Assembly (NCBI GenBank): GCA_030248215.1
Contig: JASANG010000422.1
Location: 1 to 64,000, forward strand
Length of the DNA stretch: 64,000 nt
Reading direction: 5' to 3'
Source: Enoplolaimus lenunculus
Taxonomy: Eukaryota; Nematoda; Enoplea; Enoplida; Thoracostomopsidae
Shown here piece by piece: positions 34,399 through 44,019 of the stretch. The stretch's first letter is position 1. Each line of letters starts with the position of its first letter. Under the pieces are notes generated by a model. It was not told the DNA's origin. It searched no databases and saw only the letters and a list, made by a program, of their open reading frames with translations. Position numbers and translations under genes: made by a program.

Positions 34399-37300
34399 AT
34401 GTGGTTTGGGCTTATATTTTTATTACCCTGGCCCAAGGTTGCCACTAAAGCTACGTTAAACTCAACGAATTCAAACTCAGAATATCAACGGCTTGTGTCT
34501 GATCTGCTCGAAACGTACTCCGCTAAAATAAGGCCGGTAAAAGATCACAGTCAACCGCTAAATGTTGTGCTAAGATTGGTGCCTTATCAGATAGTCAGCG
34601 TGGTAAGTTGTACCATGTGTGGATGATAACAAGAGTAGTGCATCTAAATACATTCTGTGTACGAAAAAATGATACCCAGCGCACGTTGCGTTTTTGGCCG
34701 GCCTCTCCCCATAATTTAGAGGGGGGTTGAATTATGCACAGACAGAAAGAAATACATAATGTTCCATTGGCCAAAAAGTGATCCGTTCATGGTCTTAAAA
34801 TTCCATGTAAACAACGGACATCAACGCCCCATCTAAATAAGGAGGGTACAGCAAAATCGCAACGCGTGATGGTACATTTTGTGCCACGCGAAATCCGACA
34901 GTTGCATACTCTTGTCAGTGATCGTCCAGTCTTGGTTGTATCAAGAGTGGATCATCACTCTTTATAAGAAGAGTGTGCAACTGGGTACATTCTGTGTATT
35001 AAAGAATGTACCCGGCACGCGTTGCGTTTTTGGCCTACCCCCCTTATTTGGGGGGGGGGAATCGTTGAACCAATATTTTGAATTTTAGCTAAAGTCGCTC
35101 CGATTATTTTTAACTCCTGTGTTTACTATGTAGATTAAGTGGTGACTACCCCCCAAATCAGGGGGGAGGGTCGAGCAAAAATGCAACGCGTGCTGGTACA
35201 CTTTGTGCCATGCACAACACAAGCAGTTGCACACTCTTCTGCAAGGTGGACATCATCCACTCTTGGTTGTATCAAGGGTATATAATAGTCGTGTGACACT
35301 TCGCCACAATCTGCATTATTTGCATGAAACGTCAAAAGTTTTAAAAGCGAGGTACCCCCTAGATTGAGGGGGGTAGTAGCGCATGCATAATGTGTACAGA
35401 TATTTTGAGACGAAACAGCAACGGATTGTAGTTTAATATTCTGACTGAGGTTTGGATACAGAATTTTTTTTCGTCAGCTCCAGGTTATTTGATGGTGAAA
35501 TCATGCAAATTATTCCAAAAAAATTTTAGACAAAAGCATTTCGGATATCCGGAGGATATCCGTATATCCGGATATATCCCAATATCCGGATATCCGGATA
35601 CACGTTTCATTTCGGATACATATCCGGATATTTTTCATATCCGGATATCCGGACATTCGGTGCCCATCTATATCTGTCACCCCCTCTTGCTCGGGTGAGT
35701 ACAATATAATTGCTATTTGTGTTTAATTAATTTACTAAAGTTTTCTTGCAAATTTTATCTATTGTACCTTTCGCCCCACAAAGGTTAAAGTCTAACTTTT
35801 AGGCTTAGGCTTTGGCTAAAGTAAGCCTTTTGCGAAGCGTAAGCCTAAGCTGAAACCTGATCCTATAAGTCAAGCCTGCGGGAGAATGTATACACTGTAA
35901 AAATGGTGAGTCAAATTGACTCTCTCGGAAATAGGCTTTTCGTGACTACACAGACTGAGTCAAGTTCGACTCTATCAGATTCAAATTCGATTTACAATGT
36001 CGCACGTTTGACTCTGGTGGAGTCGAATTTGACTCAGTTTGTGTAGTCAGGAAAAGCCTATTTCCGAGAAAGTTAATTTGACTCCCCATTTTCTGCAGTG
36101 TTCCAGATTAGAATTATTTCAATATTTTTACCCCAATCATCAACTGCTAAGTCTTTCAGGATGAAATTGGTCAATCGTTTACAATTAACGTTTGGATGAC
36201 TGAGGTAACTGTTACGTAGAAGAGTTCACAACCCACGGGCCAAAAGGCACCATAAAGGGACCCGGGGTGATCCTCAAGGGTGCCGGGAAGCGATTGATTG
36301 TATTTAGCAGATCACAAAGGTGTGGTAGCAGCTGCCGCACGCTACGGCACCGCCGGTTGTTCACGGACGTGTTTGCCTACTCTGACACCTATAAAAATTT
36401 CATTTTATGAAAAATATTTCCACCCCCGAAAAAATGTTGTTCTACTCTCTACTAGCAATTCCAGGTTGACGGACGGCAAACAGATGCTAGTGAGAGCAAA
36501 TTCTGCTGAGCCAATGGCGGATGCAGACATTTCAGTCCAAGGGCTGGGCTAGCAAATGTTATGAAACGCAATTTTTACAGTATGCTATATACGTGACAAT
36601 TTGTGTTGAGAGGGGAAAATTGTAAGGTAAGAATCCTTTAGTTTGAGACAAAAACTTCGCAAAATTTTAATGAAATGCTTAATATAGCGGCATAGCGTTT
36701 AAAAATGGTATAATATCCATAAGGCTCATATTCTCAAATGCACATAGCATCTATCACCAGTTACCGATAGGTTTTAAACCGATTGCTTCCTGTAAAATTG
36801 TGGATCTCCAAATAAGCAAAAAAGTAATCAAATGCGAAAAATGTGCTGAATTTCAAACCTCACTATTCACAGTGGATACAGAACAGACAATCCAGATTAA
36901 TACTAGAACTTGTGATAGATGCTACACACATTTGAAAATGCTGGCCAAGTCGTATAAAAGTTTCGTTTCAGACTTGGCTCGACTTTGTGTTCCATTGGAA
37001 TCCGGCCGATTACGACAACATAACTCGTATTAAGCTGTTCCATAATGATTTGTGGCAGCCGGATACGTATTTAATTAACAGGTAACAGCTTGGAAGCTGT
37101 ATACTTTACTTCAAAACGTTTTAAAGTGAAATAAGTAATTTAAAAGTATTGCCAAACAAAAACAACCAACATCAAATACCAACAAGCGACAAATTAGCTA
37201 ATTACATGTCTACAAATTGGTTTTTAGCCATAACCACCAGAATCATCGTACCAACTGCCCATGTTACTTTTAGGGGCGTCCAGATTTCTGGTGGGTCTAT

Positions 37301-40300
37301 AAAAGAGTACGTTTAGATTTTAGATTACAGTTTTTGCTTAGGCTTAGGCTTAGAAACACATTTTTGCAACGCTTAGGCTTAACCTACCTTGTAAGTCATT
37401 GTAAACACTTGTATGCCGCTCCTAAAAAATTTTAACTCCGCTTTAGCCAGTTGACCTGGTTACGGAACTGTTTTCGTACCCCCATATTGGTATAATTATT
37501 CCCAGTCCATAATATTGTATGAACCAGGTAACTTTTTCAGTTCTTCCTGTTCAAGTACGACCGGAATAGGATTCATTTTGACCAGTACAGGATCCAGTCG
37601 TTTGTTAAGGCGGGGGCGCGCGAGATATAATAGAAGAAAAAAGTTCCCGAACGAACCGAACGAGAAGCTGAACGCAATTTTAGTGCTAAACTTTAAAATT
37701 TTGATTTTGTTCGCTGTTGCGGCGCCTTGGTCGCGATGGGGGCTGTCGAGTGTGATTATGTTTCAGCATTGATCTCAAACCACAATCCGTACGCCGTCTA
37801 ATGAACATTGAAGTAACAACACGAAAGCCACGTCGAAATTCAAGTCGAGTTCAACTAAAATATCCAGCAATTTTTAAAGCGTCATGTTCAATGGATGTTT
37901 CGATGTTTCCATTTGACACGCAAATATGTTCACTTATGTAACAGCTGAAACGCCTACGATTGTCGAATATTTTTTTTATTATTAACCCTTTCTCACATGA
38001 ATATTTTCTATTTCCACTGAGACCTACTTTTACGCTAGGATTCGAACTTCAGTGACTGGAGTGGGAGGCGTACACCATCACCATTCAGCTATAGCAGCTT
38101 GGCGTTAAAGTTAGAACGTCCCAGACATACGTTTTCTTGGCAACTTTTCAACTTTTCTTTCCATGATTTGAACCATAGAACAAAGAACAGTATATACGTA
38201 TATGCAAATCAATTTACGTAATTACGAATATATACCGGTAAACAGGTGCGAAACGTTTTCAGGCTAAGAAAGCAAACTGACGCTAGCGTAAATATGACAA
38301 CAAGTAGGGTTGCAAATGTTGTAACTACGTTTACTAGTATTTTGTACTTCCAAAACAGCAAAAATACAGACGAAGGCTTGTTCAACAAGAATAGTAAGCA
38401 CCAGGCCAGTAGCCAGCTCACTTTGCGAGAGGGGAGCTAAAAAATTTTCAGGTGTGGCGTATACAAGGTTTTCGTTGATCTATAAGTAAAAATGAAAATT
38501 TTCTAGGGGTAGAGCCAAAATTTTTTCAGGGAGGGCTGAGCGCCCCCTGCCCCCCCTTGGCTACGATCCCGCCAAACACTGTGCCCGTAATTGTTACAAG
38601 AGAAACAAGACAATTGGTCATTTAAGATCATTTAAGACAGAATTTTTATTGTCTATAGATTTTAGATATCATTAGCGTAAGCTCTCAAAAATAGAAAAAA
38701 ATTAGTTTAAGAGCTTGCTTGTACACTTCGTCCCTCAAAGGCTTAGGCTTAGGATTATTAGGTTAGGTTTACCTAACAAACTTTGCCTAAAGCAGTTTGC
38801 TAAAACGTAAGTCTGACAGTTTCGTCTTAATCTACGACAGTAGCCATTTTAGATTCACTGATTGGACACACAGTAGCAATCAAATCCGCTATCAACTCAA
38901 AGACAGCTATGTCGACATGCGATACTATGTTGACAATACGATGTGGTCCGTACTATCATTTACGTCACAGGCGTATTTCGCGATGAAACCAGACGCGGCA
39001 CCGCCAGCTAATTATTCTCTGGTTTATTTTAGTGCCATTTTACAGGTTCAAAACCTTCGGTTCAAAACGTTAATAGGTTATGTTTCAGTTTGGAAATTAC
39101 TTAAGCTGACAAAGTATTGGCAAAATTTTTTATACAAAGCCTAAATGGAGTATTAAAGATTTTGTGAGAGGGTGCGATTTAAATTCCATACACCAGATGG
39201 CCCATATAAAGATCAGGGGCGGAACGTTTTTCTACAGGACTGCAATAAAGTAAAGCTTAAAGTTTTATATTAATTTTTTGCTTAGGCTTTGGCTTAGGCT
39301 TAAGCTTAGGCTTGGAAATATGCTTGTAATACTGTAACGGCGCTGTTGTACACATTGGCTCGCTAGATTCGGTTCAAGATTAATAGTGACAAGCAAGCGA
39401 TAGGAAAGGCTAAAAATTGTGCAACCATCAAAATTCCCAACATTTCAAAACCGCGATACACGACCCATTAATACAGTTCCAGCTCTGTACTGTTCAGCTC
39501 TATTCACACGTGCAAGTTTCTGCAGCAATAACTTGACAACTGCAACTAAATTTAGTTTTGAGCTCCAATTGTTGCGTTTCTGAAATCTTACTTAATTATT
39601 TATTTATATACTTAAGTGCTACTGATGTAATTACTTAAGCCGCTGACGTAAAAGTTTTTACGTAACTTTTGGGACGAAAAGAAATAAACGCCAAATGTGA
39701 ATCATTGTCATAAAACAAGAAAGTAACAGTTTTGCTTTATATTAATCAAACAGCATGAACTTACATTTTAATTAGAGCAAGGGCCCGTATTCTCAAATGT
39801 GTTTAGCAGCTATCACCAGTTAGCGATAGGACTTGTAACTTTAAAATCAGCGCATTACGAGGTTCAAAATTCAGCATGATTTTCGCATTTGATTTGTCCT
39901 ACTTCTGTACCAATTTTGAGACCCGCAACTGCAAAGGTTCGCCAGTTTGAAAACCTATCGCTAACTAGTGATAAATGCAATTCACATTTGAGAATACGCG
40001 CCAAGGTTTTTAGTACGCAAGAACTGTTGTTAATCTGTAATATATCAAAATTAGTCAGCAACTCAATAATACTACACACATGCTTCAACAAAATGGTTAA
40101 GTAATTGCTAAGCACACGTACTTAAGTAGTAAGTCGACCTTAAGTAGGGTTTCAAAACTTTGCCAATGTTCCATTTCACGCTCAATGTAAACAATAGGAG
40201 CGGAACAGAATTATGAGCATATTCCTAAGCCTAAGCCTAAGCCAAGCAAAAAATTAGTCTAAACCTTAAGCTTACTCAATTGCAGTCCCACAGAAACACG

Positions 40301-42000
40301 TTCCGCCCCTGATCTTTACATAGGCCCATTTCAGAGACGCCCGCTGTTCTACGTTGTAAATATGGTCATTCCGTCGTTTATTGTTGTTTTTATCAATTCA
40401 ATCGGTTTGTTTTCGTGCAACAATAATCACAGTGACATTATTTGCAATGCCAGTGCCCAAACTGAACGACCGTTGAAATCGTCTTGTAGTCAAAGTTCAA
40501 ATGTTGACACCCAACGGATATCAGCGAACCCATCAGCTCGAAAGTCGAAATTCAATCTGGCGGTGACAACGTTGATTGAACTTTCGTTTTTGCAATATCG
40601 AATCTCAGAACACGCACCGTATTCGTCTAATAGCATATCGCTATTAAGTAAGTTAACAAAAATAATGTTTTACTCTGTAAAAACGTTCTACTTAAAATAC
40701 TTTAGTTATATTTCACAAACTTTTTTTAAGTATAAGTGTCCAAAATATTGAGCAAATCGTTGCTGAAATAATGTAAAAAAAGTATTAACTACTGCTGGTC
40801 ATATGCTGATTAACTAAGTAAAGGTAAAACTATAACAATTTTGTGTTTGTGTAGAATTAAGTAAAACTTTGTCAAGCACCTTAGTACAAGTATAAACCGA
40901 CACTTAATTCGGCAACAGTTTTACTTAATTTTAAGTATATTTGTGTAGTGAGTAGAGGTGATATTTTTAATTAGTATACAAAATATTGGCAACGGTAAGG
41001 GTTGTGCTAGACTTTACTTTGGCGGACACGGCCGCGAGCCTCTTAAATCTATCTGATAGCACGGGTCGAGTGCAGCGTGACCCTAAGAGTTGTTAGGCCT
41101 TCGTATAATTTTTCTTTCAATTTACATTGGCTCCAAAGACAAATTTTTCATCACTAAAAATCACTTTTAGTGCGTTGTCCTGGTTAGTAAATTTCAGCAT
41201 GGTTCTTTTTCCTCCTAATGATTCAAGTTGGATTAGGCTTTTTGGTTAGCCAAGTAATTATCGGACTCGAAACGAACGCCGCTGCATGCGCGTCGTATCC
41301 GAACGCTGTTGTTGCTTGGATACTTCAAAAAATTCAACCAACCACAACAACGAACCGTGGGCCAGATGACTACTGGGCTACGCGGTTGTCAAAAACAACA
41401 AATACACCAACGGTGCCCAAACTGGGACCAGCCAAAAACTGTTGCCAACTACGAAAAATTGAAAATACCCGAACTATTAATGGTACAAATTCAACGCGAA
41501 ATTGTAACGAAATCTTGAACCAAACCACTGCTACGATTGAAAATGACGTTGTAACTAATAATTTACATGAGTTCAACGCAAAATGTACCCAAATTTTAGC
41601 AAATAGCGCAAATCCTACCAGCAACTCCGCTGTATATTTCAACTGCCGCTGTTGTGATGGGCAGAATTTGCCAAATTTAGATTTAAACAACGTTAAAAAA
41701 GCGAACAATTTATTAACTCAGTCTGAGTTAGCGGTCAATGTTAAGCTAATTTTGCTTCAAAACTGGGCACATCTTATTAGCGACGCTAATAGAAAAGTTT
41801 CTGAGACGAGAAAATTATACAAATCTCGAAATTGTGATAGGCTACAGCGTAGACAGTGGCAGAGATTGGCTATTTTAGTTGAACGCTGGGCATTAATTTG
41901 TTTCACTCTGTCTACAGTAGGTCTTACAGTGTGGCTGTTAGGTTACGGGCACTATCACCAGTCACAATCAAAGAATCTATTTAAACCCTTTAATATATAA
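34399..42000 (+). CDS. Divergent Cys-loop (nicotinic acetylcholine receptor-like) subunit
   Basis: Exons read as 34399-34602, 36160-36204, 36972-37081, 37541-37603, 37767-37937, 38853-39045, 40335-40647, 41198-42000; all joints keep phase, giving 633 residues. ATG at 34399 opens a signal peptide (MWFGLIFLLP). The ligand domain has SDLLETYSAKIRPVKDHSQP, NVWMTE, HWNPADYDNITRIKL, WQPDTYL and the Cys-loop CSMDVSMFPFDTQIC (13 residues between cysteines, FPFD intact). No vicinal Cys pair is seen in the last extracellular exon, so it is a non-alpha type. M1 begins RRPLFYVVNMVIPSF; M2, M3 (from LLTWFFLLMIQ) and M4 (ERWALICFTLSTVGLTVWLL) can be placed, with a long M3-M4 loop. Odd features: about 45 extra residues between M1 and M2, and charged residues in M2. 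The 37604-37766 joint is least sure; a second acceptor at 37844 would remove 26 residues in frame. Ion selectivity cannot be assumed. Confidence 0.85.
34618..34926. mobile_element. QG element, receptor intron 1
   Basis: Left AACAAGAGTAGTGC and GCACGTTGCGTTTTTGGCC; right AAATCGCAACGCGTGATGG and ACAGTTGCATACTCTTGTC. Confidence 0.65.
34940..35268. mobile_element. QG element, second copy
   Basis: GAGTGTGCAACTGGGTACATT and GGCACGCGTTGCGTTTTTGG left; CAAAAATGCAACGCGTGCTGG and GCAGTTGCACACTCTTC right, in pieces as given. It follows the copy at 34618 directly. Confidence 0.65.
35537..35668. repeat. TATCCGGA tandem/palindromic tract
   Basis: At least ten occurrences of ATCCGGATA-like octamers, irregularly spaced by AT-rich joints. 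Any two neighbours can pair. Confidence 0.75.
35798..35870. repeat. Inverted hexamer fragment
   Basis: TTTTAGGCTTAGGCTTTGG followed by AAGCGTAAGCCTAAGC: a few hexamers facing each other without T6 ends. Confidence 0.45.
35893..36100. mobile_element. CA1 MITE, receptor intron 1
   Basis: Starts CACTGTAAAAATGGTGAGTC and ends CCCATTTTCTGCAGTG. It stops about 60 bases before the exon at 36160. Confidence 0.75.
36718..36947. mobile_element. TCT element, receptor intron 2
   Basis: Left CATATTCTCAAATGCACATAG with CACCAGTTACCGATAGG; right CTTGTGATAGATGC and CACATTTGAAAATGC. Confidence 0.6.
37256..37384 (+). mobile_element. T6 family C fused to SG, receptor intron 3
   Basis: Left end GCCCATGTTACTTTTAGGGG and core to GCAACGCTTAGGCTTAACC; then SG-type sequence (CTTGTAAGTCATTGTAAAC to CTGGTTACGG, to about 37470). 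Confidence 0.65.
37982..38115 (-). mobile_element. tR element, truncated, receptor intron 5
   Basis: TTAACCCTTTCTCACATGAA end, GGATTCGAAC and a worn A box (ATTCAGCTATAGCAGC), then it stops. Confidence 0.7.
38405..38575. mobile_element. SG element, receptor intron 5
   Basis: GCCAGTAGCCAGCTCACTTTG left, CCCCCCTTGGCTACGATCCC right, with AAGGTTTTCGTTGATC inside. Confidence 0.6.
39199..39359 (+). mobile_element. T6 family A, receptor intron 6
   Basis: Ends GGCCCATATAAAGATCAGGG and TGTTGTACACATTGGC. Confidence 0.75.
39781..40003. mobile_element. TCT element, complete, receptor intron 6
   Basis: Left GGGCCCGTATTCTCAAATGTG with TATCACCAGTTAGCGATAGG; right CTAACTAGTGATAAATGC and CACATTTGAGAATACGCGCC, in pieces. 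The clearest copy. Confidence 0.7.
40181..40326 (-). mobile_element. T6 family A abutting an exon, receptor intron 6
   Basis: Left end CTCAATGTAAACAATAGG, right end GATCTTTACATAGGCC. The exon acceptor follows within eight bases. Confidence 0.8.
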
Positions 42001-42164
42001 AATATCTCGAAAGGCCATGAACTCACTTTTAATTGCAAAAAATGTTTGGTAGTAACTTAATGGTAAGTTATCACCCCCGCAAAGTTCGCTCCAATTGGAT
42101 CAGTAAAATTAGCTGAGGCTCGGCATAACCAACACGTGCTCAGATCAGGGGTGGACCGTCAGGC

Positions 42165-42316
42165 CTGTAGCCAGATCACCATGCTAGTGGAGGGCTAAAA
42201 AATTTTTAGGTGAGGCATACAAGGGTGTTCGTTGACTTACTAGCATAGTTAAACTTTTTCAGGGTGGGGGCAAAATTTTAACAGGGGCGCTGAGCCTCCC
42301 TTGGCTACGGGCCCGT
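42165..42316. mobile_element. SG element
   Basis: CTGTAGCCAGATCACCATG left, CTTGGCTACGGGCCCG right, GGGTGTTCGTTGACTTAC within. Confidence 0.6.
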
Positions 42317-42436
42317 GGACCGGATTTTTGCTGGAATGCAGCAAAGCAAGCTTCAGTTTTGGACTAATTTTTAGCTTCGGCATTGGCTTCAAAATCCATT
42401 CAGATTGTTGTTGTGATTCTCATAAATGTTTTGGAA

Positions 42437-42677
42437 CATGTAAACATCAGGGGCGGAGCGTTTTTATGTGGGACAAGCTTTAGACTAATTGTTTTGCTTG
42501 GCCTAGGCTTAGGCTTAGGAATATACTCATTCTTACGCTTAGGCTCAGGGATTAGGGCTTAGGCTTAGGCTTAGGAATATGCTCATTCTTACGCTCAGGC
42601 TTAGGGCTTCGGCTTACCCTTAGGCTTAGGCTTAAGAATATGCTTATAATACTGTTCCGCTAATGTTCTTTACATTG
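42437..42677 (+). mobile_element. T6 family A, three-block core
   Basis: Left end ACATGTAAACATCAGGGGCG, right end TGTTCTTTACATTGG; hexamer blocks separated by GAATATACTCATTCTTACGC and variants. Confidence 0.75.
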
Positions 42678-42993
42678 GTTAAATATTTAGCGTAACTTTA
42701 ACATATGATATGAGTATTTTTTATTCGTAATTACAATAAACACTTCACACTTTAAAATGAGTTCAAATACAAGCTTAATACATTAAATACCCGATAGACA
42801 CAGTGAAAAAATTCAATTCAAAAACAGTAAACAAAGGCCGTCAAAATGGACTACGATAACTTGCTTATATTTTTGGTGAATTGTGTTCCTCAGAGTTTAT
42901 TCGCTGGCGAACGCAAGGGTACGGCCAATCAAGCGTAGGCCCCTCAACAAGGATCAAAGGCAAAATTTTGTGTTAATAATTAGTATAATTCTT

Positions 42994-43198
42994 CTAATCC
43001 AAATCCTAATCCTAAGCCTAAGCATAAGCCTAAGCCTAAGCCTAAGCCTGACCATAAGCCTAAGCCTAAGCATAAGCATAAGCCTAAGCCTAAGCATAAG
43101 CCTAAGCCTAAGCATAAGCCTAAGCCTAAGCATAAGCATAAGCCTAAGCCTAAGTCTAAGCCTAAGCCTAAGCCTAAGCCTAAACCTAAGCCTAAGCT
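42994..43198. repeat. Interstitial (CCTAAG)n array, about 200 bp
   Basis: Nearly unbroken CCTAAG units with CATAAG variants at regular places, giving a 12- to 18-base super-period. T6 ends or body are not seen on either side, unlike all other arrays here. The Ser/Leu-rich open frame across it is a by-product. Confidence 0.85.
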
Positions 43199-43721
43199 AT
43201 TCCGTTGAGCTTCTCATTCGCTTCACTTGCGAGCTTTTTTCACTATCATATATCGCGCAACTTCCAGCTTATAAGATTTTTGAATCTGTCGCTGCAACTG
43301 GTACCGTGCCTAAACATTAGGCTGTATCCTAAGGCTTATATGAGTAGGGCGAACCAAATGGTAAAACGACTATAAGAGGTTGCCGTTCGATTCCTAGGGT
43401 GCTCCCATGAATCTTACGTCTGTGACGCATTTCGTGCTGCGCATACGCGTTAGCAATTTGCAAAAAACAGTGTCTTATGTATTATTTCGTGGCCACAGTT
43501 TGCGCTAAATCGCTCACATTAAGTAATATTTTATATGAGAAAGAGTCACTCAAGTGAATTGATTTTAACTCAGAATGAGTTGACTTCACTCAGAGCTCTG
43601 AGCTCGGAATTCGGGTTTTCAGAGCTCAAAATTCTGAACTGATTGAACTCGTTATGAGTTTAATTAAATCGACTTACACAAGAGTCAATTGTGTTCAAAT
43701 TGTATATAATTTTGAATTTGG

Positions 43722-43869
43722 GCCAAATGGGCGTAACAGTAGATTAAGCGTATTCCTAAGCCTAAGCACTAAGCCTAAGCCTAAGGCTAAGCAAAAATGT
43801 AAAGTAGAATTTAAACCTACTCTTTTATAGACCCACCAGAAACCTGGAAGCCCCTTAAAGTAACATGGG
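43722..43869 (-). mobile_element. T6 family C
   Basis: A worn left end (GGGCCAAATGGGCGTAAC) and the right end CCTTAAAGTAACATGGG. Confidence 0.65.
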
Positions 43870-44019
43870 TGCCTCAAATTATAGTCCTAATGCGTGGTTC
43901 ACTTTATCACCTGCTATATGGGTTGGTGAAAAAACAGGTACCAAACGCACAAATGGTTACGTGAATCCCGCATAAGACAATTTGAAATGGTGTGACAAAA
44001 TTTGAAAAAATTTTAAAAT

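Larger units (their letters stand above)
42001..44019. other. Interval between receptor gene and minus-strand gene
   Basis: Contains an SG element, two T6 copies, the hexamer array and relics of tR (about 43330-43550, where GTTCGATTCCTAGG recalls a B box) and CA2 (about 43550-43690). No exon was recognised. Confidence 0.55.

Noticed and set aside
37604-37772. Read-through of the receptor exon at 37541 to the stop near 37770
   Set aside because: The sequence past 37603 has no resemblance to the receptor family, and the next exon with the Cys-loop is joined in phase by splicing.
42883-43320. 145-codon Ser/Leu-rich open frame
   Set aside because: It is the translation of the CCTAAG hexamer array and its edges; the opposite strand is also open as a Leu/Arg repeat.
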